NCBI GenBank assembly: GCA_050946115.1
Contig: JBMNUF010000009.1
Location: 1 to 64,000, forward strand
Direction: 5' to 3'
Length of the DNA: 64,000 nucleotides
Source of the DNA: CAYFRC01 sp050946115
GTDB lineage: Bacteria; Bacillota; Clostridia; Christensenellales; Aristaeellaceae
Within the stretch, counting starts at the first letter, position 1; each line of letters begins with the position of its first letter. Below are positions 45,191 to 53,120 of the stretch, one piece after another. A model generated the notes under the pieces. That model was not told the origin of the DNA. It saw only the letters and a list, made by a program, of their open reading frames with translations, and ran no database searches. The position numbers and the translations under genes are program-made.

Positions 45191-46090
45191 ATGCAGATGA
45201 GCGCGGAATGCATGGCATGTCTTTTGAACAGGCAGGCGGGAAATATACAGAATTATCCCGACGAGGCGAAAAAAGCGGAGTACCTCCAAATGGTCATGCG
45301 GGCGATCAGCGAAGCCGAGAAAAGCGTCTCCGCGCCCCTCATGACGGCGAGAATCAACGACATCCACCGCGCGGTGTTCGGCTTCGGGGAGGATCTCTCT
45401 GCGGAAAAGCATCTGCACAACCAAATGATGCTTCGCGTGGCGGACGATGCGTGGAAGACCATCCGCAGCGCGGAAGACCCGCTTTCCATGGCGCTTCGAT
45501 ACGCGCGCGCGGGCAACTACATCGACCTCGGCGCGATGGACAGCGTGGACGACGAAACGCTCCTTTCCCTCTTAAACGGCGCGCGCGAAGAAACGATAGA
45601 CGATGTGCAGTACCGCCTCTTTCGCGAAGCACTCTCCTGTGCCGAGCAATTTCTCTTGGTGCACGACAATGCGGGCGAGATCGTCATGGACATGCTCCTG
45701 ATACGGATTGTGCGGGAGATGTATCCGCACCTGTCCGTGACGTCCCTCGTGCGCGGCGCGCTCACGTCAAACGATGCGACCATGGAGGACGCGGAGGAGA
45801 TCGGGCTTTCGCGCTATGCCCGCGTGATCGGAAACGGAACGGACATCGCGGGGACGGAGCTTTCCCACATATCGCGGGAGGCGAAAGAGGCGCTTTCTGA
45901 GGCGGACGTGATCCTCGCCAAGGGGCAGGGGAATTTCGAGACGATGTTCGGCTGCGGGCTTCCCGTATTTTATATGTTCCTGTGCAAGTGCGACTGGTTT
46001 ATGAAGCTGTTTCAGAAACCCCGCTTTTCCGGCGTTTTCGTGCGGGAACGGGATGTGACGATATGCAATACGCTTGTGGAAGGAGATTGA
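45191..46090 (+). CDS. DUF89 / ARMT1-like damage-control phosphatase family protein
   Basis: A 299-residue protein of the DUF89 family. Members are metal-dependent phosphatases that act on damaged or reactive phosphometabolites. Family hallmarks are the N-terminal CMACLLNRQ, the VHDNAGEIVMD motif (metal-binding Asp and Asn) and AKGQGNFET near the end. The ATG at 45191 is chosen, although one at 45197 is equally possible; both follow GAAGGGGGCG. The 5' leader is short, about 30 bases. The substrate is unknown. Confidence 0.8.
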   Translation: MQMSAECMACLLNRQAGNIQNYPDEAKKAEYLQMVMRAISEAEKSVSAPLMTARINDIHRAVFGFGEDLSAEKHLHNQMMLRVADDAWKTIRSAEDPLSMALRYARAGNYIDLGAMDSVDDETLLSLLNGAREETIDDVQYRLFREALSCAEQFLLVHDNAGEIVMDMLLIRIVREMYPHLSVTSLVRGALTSNDATMEDAEEIGLSRYARVIGNGTDIAGTELSHISREAKEALSEADVILAKGQGNFETMFGCGLPVFYMFLCKCDWFMKLFQKPRFSGVFVRERDVTICNTLVEGD

Positions 46091-46094
46091 AAGA

Positions 46095-47156
46095 ATGGAC
46101 GATAAGGATGAAATCATCTTTCAACAGCTCGACGTGATCCGCACCATGACGGAAAACAACCTGCGCCGCATCGGAAAGGACCTGTTCGGCGACGGGGACA
46201 AAAACCCATCTCCCCCGCCCGCAAAGAAGGGCGGCGCCGTCGAGGCGGCAAAGCCGGAGGCGCCGGAGGAGGAGATCCCGCCGCCCGAGGACATCGAAGA
46301 CCTCAAAAAAGAGCTGCACGAATACATCGGGCTCACGGCGATCAAGCGCGAAGTGGATAACCTCATCAACCTCGTCACGGTATACAACCTGCGCCGCGAG
46401 CACGGCCTCAAGACGGAGGACCTTTCGCTGCACATGGTCTTCACGGGCAATCCCGGCACCGGCAAGACCATGATCGCGCGGCTCATGGCGCGAATCTACC
46501 GCAGTTTGGGCATCCTGAGTAAGGGACAGCTCGTGGAGGTGGACCGCAGCGGGCTGGTTGCGGGCTACGTCGGGCAGACCGCGATCAAGACGCAGGAGGT
46601 CATCGACAAGGCGTTGGGCGGCGTGTTGTTTATCGACGAGGCGTATTCCCTGACGAGCCACGGCGGGGACAACGACTTCGGGCAGGAGGCCGTGGATACG
46701 CTGCTCAAGGCGATGGAGGACCACAGGGACGACCTCGTGGTGATCGTCGCGGGCTACGACGGGCTGATGGAGGCCTTCATCGCCTCCAACCCCGGGCTCG
46801 AATCGCGCTTCAATCGCTTTCTCCACTTCGACGACTACACATTGGACGAAATGCTCGACATCTTCAAAATGCGCTGCAAAAAGGCGCAGTACGAACTGGG
46901 AGAGGGCGCGGAGGCGGCCGTGCGCGAATACATCGAGGACGCAAACACCAATTCCATCTCCTTCGGAAACGCGCGCGGCGTGCGCAACCTCTTTGAGAAT
47001 CTTCTCGTGCAGCAGTCGAATCGGCTGGCCGCCATGGAGGCGGTCACCAAGGACGACCTGATGACGCTTACGGTGCGGGACATCGATGCAGCGCGCGGCT
47101 TGAATGCGGACGGGGAAGAGAAAGAGGGGGAGCACGATGGTGCGGATGGGGTTTGA
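46095..47156 (+). CDS. SpoVK/CbbX-type AAA ATPase
   Basis: A 353-residue ATPase. After a linker rich in Pro, Ala and Glu (about 38-65), Walker A GNPGTGKT lies at 118-125 and Walker B is GGVLFIDEAYSL. It resembles the single-AAA sporulation protein SpoVK and the rubisco activase CbbX, which remodel proteins. GGAG precedes the ATG. It lies 4 bp after DUF89 and overlaps DUF1846 by 20 bp, so its substrate may be one of those neighbours. No rubisco gene is in this window. Confidence 0.88.
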   Translation: MDDKDEIIFQQLDVIRTMTENNLRRIGKDLFGDGDKNPSPPPAKKGGAVEAAKPEAPEEEIPPPEDIEDLKKELHEYIGLTAIKREVDNLINLVTVYNLRREHGLKTEDLSLHMVFTGNPGTGKTMIARLMARIYRSLGILSKGQLVEVDRSGLVAGYVGQTAIKTQEVIDKALGGVLFIDEAYSLTSHGGDNDFGQEAVDTLLKAMEDHRDDLVVIVAGYDGLMEAFIASNPGLESRFNRFLHFDDYTLDEMLDIFKMRCKKAQYELGEGAEAAVREYIEDANTNSISFGNARGVRNLFENLLVQQSNRLAAMEAVTKDDLMTLTVRDIDAARGLNADGEEKEGEHDGADGV

Positions 47157-48627
47157 CAACGACAAGTACCTCAAGCTGCAATCCAAGCACATCGCGGAGC
47201 GCATCGCGCAGTTTGGCGGGAAACTCTATCTGGAACTCGGCGGAAAGCTGTTTGACGACTACCACGCCGCCCGCGTGCTGCCCGGCTTTCAGCCCGACAG
47301 CAAGATCAGAATGCTCGCGGAGCTGAAGGATCAGGTGGAAATCGTCATCATCGTCAATGCCGACGACATCGAAAAGAAAAAGGTTCGCGCAGACCTGGGC
47401 ATCAGCTATGAATCGGATGCGCTGCGGCTCATCGACGCCTTTCGCGCGATCGGGCTGTATGTGGGAAGCGTGGTGCTTACGCGGTTCAACAGGCAGCCCA
47501 TGGCGCGGGCGTTCCAGAGGAAGCTCCGCTCGCTCGGCATACCCGTGTACCGGCACTATACGATCGAGGGATATCCCCACGACATCGCAAAGATCGTCAG
47601 CGACGAGGGCTTCGGCAGGAACGATTACATCAAAACCACGAAAAACCTCGTCGTCGTCACCGCGCCGGGCCCCGGAAGCGGCAAGATGGCTACCTGCCTC
47701 TCGCAGCTGTACAACGAGCAGAAGCACGGCATCAAGGCGGGCTACGCGAAGTTTGAGACGTTCCCGATCTGGAACCTTCCGATCGAGCACCCCGTAAACA
47801 TCGCCTACGAGGCGGCGACGATCGACCTGCGCGATTTCAATATGCAGGATCGCTTCCACGTGGAGGCATACGGCACCAAGGCGACAAACTACAACCGCGA
47901 CATGGAGATTTTTCCGGTCGTCAATGAGATGTTCAGCCGCATCTTCGGCGTTTCGCCATACAAATCCCCGACGGACATGGGCGTGAACATGGCGGGCTTT
48001 TGCATCTTCGACGACGAGGCGGTCAAAGACGCTGCGCGGCGCGAGATCGTCCGCAGATATTACGAGGTGCTGTGCGCCCAATTCAAAAAGAGCGAAGAGG
48101 ATGCAGAGGAAAAGGAGCGGATGCTGCAGCTCATGGCGATCGCAGGCGTCAGGGTCGAAAACAGAAAGGTCATCAAGGTCGCCCTGCAAAAGGAGCGGGA
48201 GACGGATCAGCCCGCAGCCGCGATGGAGCTTCCAAACGGCAAGATCCTCTACGGCAAGACGAGTTCGCTTCTGGGCGCGTCCGCATCGCTCTTGCTGAAC
48301 GCGCTCAAGGAAATCGGCGGCGTGCCGCACGAGATAGACGTCATCTCGCCCGATGTCATCGAGCCGATCTGCGACCTCAAGGTGAACCACTTGGGCAACC
48401 ACAACCCGCGTCTGCATACGGACGAAGTGCTGATCGCGCTGTCCATCTGCGCGACGACGGACGAAAACGCGGAAAAGGCGATGAAGGCGATACAGCTTCT
48501 CAAGGACGCCGAAGTCCATTCGAGCGTGATTTTGTCGCAGGTGGACGAAAAGGTGTTCCGAACGCTCGGCTGCAACCTCACGTGCGAGCCGAAATACCAA
48601 ACGCATAAGCTCTACCACGCGAACTGA
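47137..48627 (+). CDS. DUF1846 domain protein
   Basis: A 496-residue cytosolic protein of a conserved but uncharacterised family. The sequence GFDNDKYLKLQSKHIAERI at the start and IYLRLGGKL-like segments are family features. It has a P-loop-like APGPGSGKMA at 176-185, which suggests nucleotide binding. The start (47137, GAGG nine bases upstream) lies within the AAA gene, so the two products are probably made together. An ATG at 47146 is also possible. Confidence 0.85.
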   Translation: MVRMGFDNDKYLKLQSKHIAERIAQFGGKLYLELGGKLFDDYHAARVLPGFQPDSKIRMLAELKDQVEIVIIVNADDIEKKKVRADLGISYESDALRLIDAFRAIGLYVGSVVLTRFNRQPMARAFQRKLRSLGIPVYRHYTIEGYPHDIAKIVSDEGFGRNDYIKTTKNLVVVTAPGPGSGKMATCLSQLYNEQKHGIKAGYAKFETFPIWNLPIEHPVNIAYEAATIDLRDFNMQDRFHVEAYGTKATNYNRDMEIFPVVNEMFSRIFGVSPYKSPTDMGVNMAGFCIFDDEAVKDAARREIVRRYYEVLCAQFKKSEEDAEEKERMLQLMAIAGVRVENRKVIKVALQKERETDQPAAAMELPNGKILYGKTSSLLGASASLLLNALKEIGGVPHEIDVISPDVIEPICDLKVNHLGNHNPRLHTDEVLIALSICATTDENAEKAMKAIQLLKDAEVHSSVILSQVDEKVFRTLGCNLTCEPKYQTHKLYHAN

Positions 48628-48635
48628 CGCGATGT

Positions 48636-48679
48636 AGACGGGGCGGCTTACGCTTCGCGGAGTGCCCTGTCTGTTTTTT
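48636..48679 (+). terminator. Rho-independent terminator after DUF1846
   Basis: AGACGGGGC and GCCCTGTCT pair around a GC-rich loop and are followed by GTTTTTT. Confidence 0.75.
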
Positions 48680-48708
48680 CGCCAATCCCCCACCGAAAGG
48701 AGCACACC

Positions 48709-50049
48709 ATGTTCAAAAACACCGATCTCACGCAGGGTTCCGTCACAAAGGGCCTTCTTTCATACTTCTTTCCGATTCTGTTCGGCGCGGTGTTCCAGCA
48801 GCTGTACAACACCGTGGACGCGATGGTCGTCGGGAAAACCTTGGGGCCCGTGGCGCTCGCCGCGGTCGGCGGGAGCTCGGCGCACGTGCTGAACCTTCTG
48901 ATCGGCTTTTTCGGCGGGCTCGCCGGCGGCGCGACCGTGCTTATCGCGCAGTATTTCGGCGCGCGCGAACACGCGCACCTCAGAAGCGCGCTGCATACGA
49001 CGGTGGCGTTTTCGTTCCTCGCGGGCGCGTTCCTGACGGTGTTCGGCATATGGATCACGCCGTCCTTTCTCCGCTGGATGAAGACGCCCGAGGAGAGCAT
49101 GGACTATTCCGTTCAGTACGTGCGCATCATCTTCGCGGGCGTGATCCCCGGATTTGTATACAACATGGGCAGCGGCATTCTGCGCGCGATGGGCGATTCC
49201 AAAAGACCGCTGATGTTTCTCATCCTCGCCTGCGTCACGAACATCGTGCTGGATCTGGTGTTTGTGCTCGCGCTCAAAATGGAGGTCGCGGGCGTTGCGG
49301 TCGCGACGGCGCTTTCGCAGGTGTTGAGCGCGATCCTGGTGCTCGCCGCCATGTCCAAGCTCGACCCCGTATATGCCTTCCGCTTCCGTGAGATGCGCCT
49401 GCATAAAAACGACGTGCAAAAGATTTTGAGAATCGGCTTCCCCGCCGCCGTTCAGGCCTCCATGTACGGCATCTCGAACCTGCTCATTCAAACGTTCGTA
49501 AACGAGCTCGGCACGCTCTCGGTCGCCGCATGGACGGCTACGGGCAAGGTGGACAGCGTGTTTTGGATCATCATGGGTTCCTTCGGCACGACCATTCTGA
49601 CCTTCGTCGGACAGAATCTCGGCGCGAAGGAGGAAAAGCGGGCGCGCGAGGGCGTAAAAAATTGCCTCGTGATGTCGGTCGCCTCCGCGATCGTGTTGAC
49701 GCTCATCCTCTTTATCTTCGCGGAGCCGCTGCTCGGCATCTTTACCGACGACCCGGAGGTCGTCGCGCGCGGCGTCGTGATGATACGGTACCTGTGCCCG
49801 CTCTATTTTACGTGGCCGCTCGTCGAAATCTTCGGTGGCGCGCTGCGGGGCGCGGGAGATGCGCTGTATCCCATGCTCATCACCGTCGTCGGCATATGCG
49901 CGCTGCGCATTGCGTGGCTGTACATCGCCGTGCCGCTCTTTCCGGGCATCGAGACCATCTGCCTGTCCTACCCCGTGACGTGGGTGGTGACGGGAAGCGC
50001 GCTGCTCATCTACTACCTGAAGCGCGGGCTGAAAAATCGCCTGAATTGA
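48709..50049 (+). CDS. MATE family efflux transporter
   Basis: A 446-residue membrane protein with about 12 helices that exports drugs or other small molecules using a sodium or proton gradient. MATE features are TQGSVTKGLLSYFFPILFG at the start, NTVDAMVVGKTLG in helix 1 and MGSGILRAMGDSKRPL after helix 4. AAAGGAG precedes the ATG. No promoter is obvious between the terminator at 48679 and the start. A related gene is cut by the right edge of the window. Confidence 0.92.
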   Translation: MFKNTDLTQGSVTKGLLSYFFPILFGAVFQQLYNTVDAMVVGKTLGPVALAAVGGSSAHVLNLLIGFFGGLAGGATVLIAQYFGAREHAHLRSALHTTVAFSFLAGAFLTVFGIWITPSFLRWMKTPEESMDYSVQYVRIIFAGVIPGFVYNMGSGILRAMGDSKRPLMFLILACVTNIVLDLVFVLALKMEVAGVAVATALSQVLSAILVLAAMSKLDPVYAFRFREMRLHKNDVQKILRIGFPAAVQASMYGISNLLIQTFVNELGTLSVAAWTATGKVDSVFWIIMGSFGTTILTFVGQNLGAKEEKRAREGVKNCLVMSVASAIVLTLILFIFAEPLLGIFTDDPEVVARGVVMIRYLCPLYFTWPLVEIFGGALRGAGDALYPMLITVVGICALRIAWLYIAVPLFPGIETICLSYPVTWVVTGSALLIYYLKRGLKNRLN

Positions 50050-50065
50050 AACGGTCCGTCCACAG

Positions 50066-50100
50066 AAAATCCGCCCCCGTCTGTTCGGGAGCGGATTTTT
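50066..50100. terminator. Bidirectional terminator
   Basis: AAAATCCGC and GCGGATTTTT with an inner CCCG/CGGG pair, between the convergent MATE and HPr-like genes. Confidence 0.85.
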
Positions 50101-50131
50101 GCCATTTTTCGAAATCGGATGCGGGTACCGG

Positions 50132-50362
50132 TCAATCGATGATAAAGGATTTGATTTCCTCCATGAGATCGTCGCAGTTGTCCTCATAGACCTCTATGGT
50201 GATGGGCTTGGACAGATCGAGGCTGAAAATACCGAGGATGGATTTTGCGTCTACCACATGCCTGCCCGCGCGTAGATCCACGTCGTAAGGATACCGGTTC
50301 ACGATGGATACAAACGCCTTTACATTCTCCGCGAGGCTCAGTTTGATATTGACAGACTTCAT
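50132..50362 (-). CDS. HPr-like protein without the phosphorylated histidine
   Basis: A 76-residue protein with the HPr fold. It keeps the serine region (KSILGIFSL, Ser41, equivalent to regulatory Ser46), but the active-site segment GLHARPA is replaced by SLAENVKAFV with no histidine there. It cannot take phosphate from enzyme I in the normal way. This suggests a Crh-like regulatory or other role. The ATG at 50362 has GAGGAG upstream. The upstream 125 bp to the cupin gene carries no confident promoter. Confidence 0.75.
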   Translation of the reverse strand: MKSVNIKLSLAENVKAFVSIVNRYPYDVDLRAGRHVVDAKSILGIFSLDLSKPITIEVYEDNCDDLMEEIKSFIID

Positions 50363-50502
50363 AGGCAATCTCCTCACCTTTTTTTGTTTGCCTATATCAT
50401 ACCCTATGGTTGTTTAGCCCCCGTTGCGAATTGAAGAAGAATCCGATATTTCTTTTATCTTCGCAAAACAGTCAATATGAATAAGAATTATGTCTTATTT
50501 TA

Positions 50503-50844
50503 TTATTCTTGCACAATCGCCGCGAGCAGCACCAAGTCCTTGTCGCCCGTGTTCGCCACCGCGTGCCCGTGTCCGCCGCCGGTGGACAGCACATCGCCCG
50601 CCGAAACCTCGTAAGACGCGTCGTCGTCCCGTACGCGCCCCGTGCCGGAAATAAAGTAGAACAATTCCGTCTCGCGCTCGTGCACGTGGTAGCCGATGGA
50701 TGCTCCGGGCACAAGCGTGATTTTGCTGAAGAGGCGCATGTGGGGCGGAAGGCTCGACGCCAACGCATCCAGCCGCACGACACCCTCCCCGCCGCGCATA
50801 TGCTCGCGCAGCTCCGTCTTTTGTTCGCTCTTTCGCGTGATCAC
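50503..50844 (-). CDS. Small cupin domain protein
   Basis: A 113-residue single cupin. Metal-site features are GYHVHERETELFYFISGTG and a second motif GGGHGHAVANTG. Such proteins may be isomerases, dioxygenases or ligand-binding regulators. It starts 3 bp after coaX and is probably the last gene of the ECF-coaX operon. A link to pantothenate or CoA metabolism is suggested only by position. Confidence 0.8.
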   Translation of the reverse strand: MITRKSEQKTELREHMRGGEGVVRLDALASSLPPHMRLFSKITLVPGASIGYHVHERETELFYFISGTGRVRDDDASYEVSAGDVLSTGGGHGHAVANTGDKDLVLLAAIVQE

Positions 50845-50847
50845 TGC

Positions 50848-51621
50848 CTATTCCTCCCCGTTCTTTTCGTACAAAATCCGAAGGCCTTTCAGCGTCAGCA
50901 GCCCGTCCAGCACGTCGATCTCGTCGCTGTCGTCTGCCACGAGCAGTGCCAGGCCGCCCGTAGCGATGACCTTCGCGTCGGGCCTGCCGATTTCCTCCTT
51001 CATTTTGCGCACGAGGTAGCGCACCTGCCCGACATAGCCGTAGACGATGCCGGACTGCAGGTTTGAAACCGTATTCTTCCCGATGACGCTCGCAGGCCTC
51101 GCCAATTCGATCCTCGGCAGCTTTGCCGTGTGCTCGACGAGCGCCTCTGCGGCAAGTTTCAGCCCGGGGCAGATCGCGCCGCCCAGGAACTCGCCCTTTT
51201 CGGAGAGCACGCCGTAGGTGGTCGCCGTGCCGAAATCGATGTAGATGCACGGCCCGCCGTAGATTGCATATGCGGCGACGGCGTTCGCGATGCGGTCGGA
51301 GCCGAGCTCGCGCGGGTTGTCATACTTGATGTTGATGCCCGTCTTGATCCCCGGGGAGACCGTCATGGGCGTCATGCCGAAGTAGTTGCGGCACATGTGC
51401 TCGATCGTGAAATTGATTGACGGCACGACGGAGGACATCGCGATCCCCGTCACGTCCTCCACCTTCAGCTTGTTGTGGTCAAACAGGTTGCACAGCAAAA
51501 TCCCGTATTCGTCGGACGACATGCTGCGGTTCGTGGCGATGCGAAAATACCCCTTCATCTCCTCCCCGTCAAACAGCGCGGTCTTGATGTTGGTATTGCC
51601 GACATCCATCGTAAAGATCAT
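50848..51621 (-). CDS. coaX: Type III pantothenate kinase
   Basis: Phosphorylates pantothenate, the first step of coenzyme A synthesis. The 257-residue ASKHA-fold protein starts MIFTMDVGNTNIKTALFDG and has the family signatures ELGSDRIANAVAA and YIDFGTATTYGVL. It overlaps the ECF transporter gene by four bases. GAGGAGG precedes the ATG. Confidence 0.96.
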   Translation of the reverse strand: MIFTMDVGNTNIKTALFDGEEMKGYFRIATNRSMSSDEYGILLCNLFDHNKLKVEDVTGIAMSSVVPSINFTIEHMCRNYFGMTPMTVSPGIKTGINIKYDNPRELGSDRIANAVAAYAIYGGPCIYIDFGTATTYGVLSEKGEFLGGAICPGLKLAAEALVEHTAKLPRIELARPASVIGKNTVSNLQSGIVYGYVGQVRYLVRKMKEEIGRPDAKVIATGGLALLVADDSDEIDVLDGLLTLKGLRILYEKNGEE

Positions 51622-52223
51622 GCATTTTCCTCCTCAGGCAGTTTTCCGGTCTTCCAGAGCGCCGTCACGATCGGCACGGACAAGAGCGCCGCAACGACCG
51701 CCTCCGCGCCGCCGGCAAGTATCCCCGTGCCGGCGATGAGGGCGACGATCTTCTCCGCTTCCAGATCGGGTACGAGCGAATAAAACAGATACATAAGCCC
51801 CAGATAGAACACCGTGTTCGTAAGCGAGCCGCAGGCGGCGGCTATGGGGAGCGCCTTGATGCTGCGCTTTCCCTTCGAGAGCGCCCTGTACACGGCATAT
51901 GCCACGACGGGCGTCAAAAGGCGCGGCACGTAGCACATCAGGAATGCGTACACGGGCTTTGCCGCAAGCAACGCCCCGGCGAGCGCGGAAGGCGGCGTCA
52001 ACGTCATGCCCAGCATCGCGAGCGCGCTGACCGTGCCGAACGCAAAGCCCAGTAGCAGCCCCGTTTTGATGCCCAACAGCAGCGTTCCCACCAACACGGG
52101 CACACACAAAACCGTGACGTTGATGAATCCCAGCGGGATAAGTCCCAAAGGCGTCATGCCTAAGAGGAGCACGAGGCTTACAAACAGTGCCGACAGGACC
52201 AGGCGAAATGTGTTCTTTTTCAT
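51618..52223 (-). CDS. ECF transporter substrate-binding (S) component, possibly for pantothenate
   Basis: A 201-residue membrane protein with about six helices. Typical features of S components are MTPLGLIPLGFINVTVLCVPVLVG and PRLLTPVVAYAVYRAL. The overlap with coaX makes pantothenate uptake (PanT-like) the best guess, although other vitamins are possible. The ATG at 52223 has GGAGG seven bases upstream; a longer frame to 52370 lies outside the expected transcript. Confidence 0.75.
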   Translation of the reverse strand: MKKNTFRLVLSALFVSLVLLLGMTPLGLIPLGFINVTVLCVPVLVGTLLLGIKTGLLLGFAFGTVSALAMLGMTLTPPSALAGALLAAKPVYAFLMCYVPRLLTPVVAYAVYRALSKGKRSIKALPIAAACGSLTNTVFYLGLMYLFYSLVPDLEAEKIVALIAGTGILAGGAEAVVAALLSVPIVTALWKTGKLPEEENA

Positions 52224-52239
52224 GTTCTTCCCTCCGTTC

Positions 52240-52311
52240 GGCTTCCTTTGCGGATAGCCGACATATTGTTCCGTGCAGCGTGCGCGGCGGTTCGCTTCCG
52301 TTCGGATAGCG
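52240..52311 (-). ncRNA. Two matching bulged hairpins in the ECF/coaX leader
   Basis: On the minus strand, hairpin 1 (52293-52311) is CGCT-A-TCCG-AA-CGGA-AGCG, and hairpin 2 (52240-52259) is GGCT-A-TCC-GCAAA-GGA-AGCC. Both have a four-base stem, a single bulged A and a second short stem. They are separated by 33 bases and lie between the -10 box and the ribosome site. Tandem hairpins with bulged adenosines recall the known pan RNA motif of pantothenate genes, but I cannot check the consensus. Confidence 0.6.
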
Positions 52312-52320
52312 ACTGGAAGT

Positions 52321-52326
52321 ATTATA
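52321..52326 (-). promoter_or_regulatory. -10 box of the ECF-coaX-cupin operon
   Basis: A perfect minus-strand TATAAT; the expected transcript begins just before the first bulged hairpin. No good -35 lies at 16-18 bp. Confidence 0.5.
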
Positions 52327-52370
52327 TACCCCCGATGCATTTTTTTCATGTAAAAACGGTTAAATTCCAT

Positions 52371-52399
52371 TTGACAAAGTGCGCAAAAACGTATATAAT
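52371..52399 (+). promoter_or_regulatory. Strong sigma-A promoter of the VOC gene
   Basis: TTGACA (52371-52376), a 17-bp spacer and TATAAT (52394-52399), both perfect. Confidence 0.92.
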
Positions 52400-52428
52400 G
52401 GAGTTACGAACAACAGGAGGTGCATTCC

Positions 52429-52824
52429 ATGGCAAAGTGCGACGCATGCGGCGGAAAAATGACGGGGCTTGCCCACATCGGCATTTTCGTGAAATCCATC
52501 GAGGAATCCAACAAGTTTTACATCGATCAGCTCGGCTTTGAGAACGCCGGCAGGTACGGAAACCTCCAATTCCTGCGCGTCGGCTCGTGCATTTTGGAAC
52601 TCGTCGAGATCGCGGACTACAAGCCGCGCCCGGCGGGTGTCATCGATCACATCGCCATTGAGGTCGAGGACATCGAAAAGTTAGTCTGCAAGCTCACCGA
52701 AAAGCGCTTCCCCTTTTCCGGCGAAATCAAGACCATGCCGGATCTGTGCGGCGGCGTAAAAAACCTGTTCTTTGAAGGCCCCGACGGGGAGCGGCTCGAG
52801 TTCTTCGAATACCTGAATAAATAG
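52429..52824 (+). CDS. VOC/glyoxalase family protein with N-terminal CxxC
   Basis: A 131-residue vicinal-oxygen-chelate protein. The fold is visible as two beta-alpha-beta-beta units, with LAHIGIFVKSIEESNKFYID and DHIAIEVEDIEKL, and metal-type residues His, Glu and a final FEGPDGERLEFFEY. The start MAKCDACGGKM adds a CxxC pair that most VOC proteins lack, perhaps a metal or redox site. GGAGG lies eight bases before the ATG. It is monocistronic, with its own promoter and terminator. The reaction is unknown. Confidence 0.82.
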   Translation: MAKCDACGGKMTGLAHIGIFVKSIEESNKFYIDQLGFENAGRYGNLQFLRVGSCILELVEIADYKPRPAGVIDHIAIEVEDIEKLVCKLTEKRFPFSGEIKTMPDLCGGVKNLFFEGPDGERLEFFEYLNK

Positions 52825-52836
52825 GCCCGCCCTATG

Positions 52837-52871
52837 CGCCCCGCGCTTCTTTCGTCGCGCGGGGCGTTTTT
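52837..52871 (+). terminator. Rho-independent terminator after the VOC gene
   Basis: CGCCCCGCGC and GCGCGGGGCG form a ten-base stem followed by TTTTT. Confidence 0.92.
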
Positions 52872-52916
52872 ACGCCCTCCGAAAGGATTAAATGTCAGAA
52901 ACCGCGGCATTCTGTA

Positions 52917-52945
52917 TTGACGAAATGAACAGAATCGGGTATACT
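52917..52945 (+). promoter_or_regulatory. Sigma-A promoter of the lar operon
   Basis: TTGACG (52917-52922), a 17-bp spacer and TATACT (52940-52945). The transcript would carry a leader of about 170 bases before larE. Confidence 0.8.
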
Positions 52946-52982
52946 GTATGAAACGGACGTCACGAAGGCGCCCAAAGATGCA

Positions 52983-53097
52983 GAAGCGTTTTCTATTATG
53001 CGGAAGTCACAGCTGAATGTGTGCTATGAAGGCACGCGGTTTTTCCGAAGAAAAACCATGTGTCTTTTTTTGCGGAAACGCTTCGCAAGGAAAAACC
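52983..53097 (+). promoter_or_regulatory. Candidate attenuator leader upstream of larE
   Basis: GGTTTTTC (53038-53045), loop CGAA and GAAAAACC (53050-53057) form a hairpin. It is extended by CAC/GTG and followed by TCTTTTTTT (to 53071), a terminator-like signal. The same 5' arm, GGTTTTTCC (53038-53046), can pair instead with GGAAAAACC (53089-53097). GAAGCGTTTTC (52983-52993) can pair with GGAAACGCTTC (53074-53084). The two structures exclude each other, as in an attenuator or riboswitch. No known aptamer was recognised. Confidence 0.5.
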
Positions 53098-53120
53098 ATG
53101 GCATTAAATGGGGTGAACGG

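Noticed and set aside
47068..48705. A 545-codon open frame on the minus strand
   Set aside because: Opposite the DUF1846 gene, without start signals or recognisable motifs.
52998..53120. Earlier ATG that would extend LarE by 41 residues
   Set aside because: The extra residues are basic and unlike LarE, and they would cover the predicted leader hairpins. The ATG at 53121 gives a family-length protein.
52917..53120. Known NiCo riboswitch before larE
   Set aside because: I could not find the conserved four-way-junction boxes of that family; the leader was therefore reported only as a candidate attenuator.
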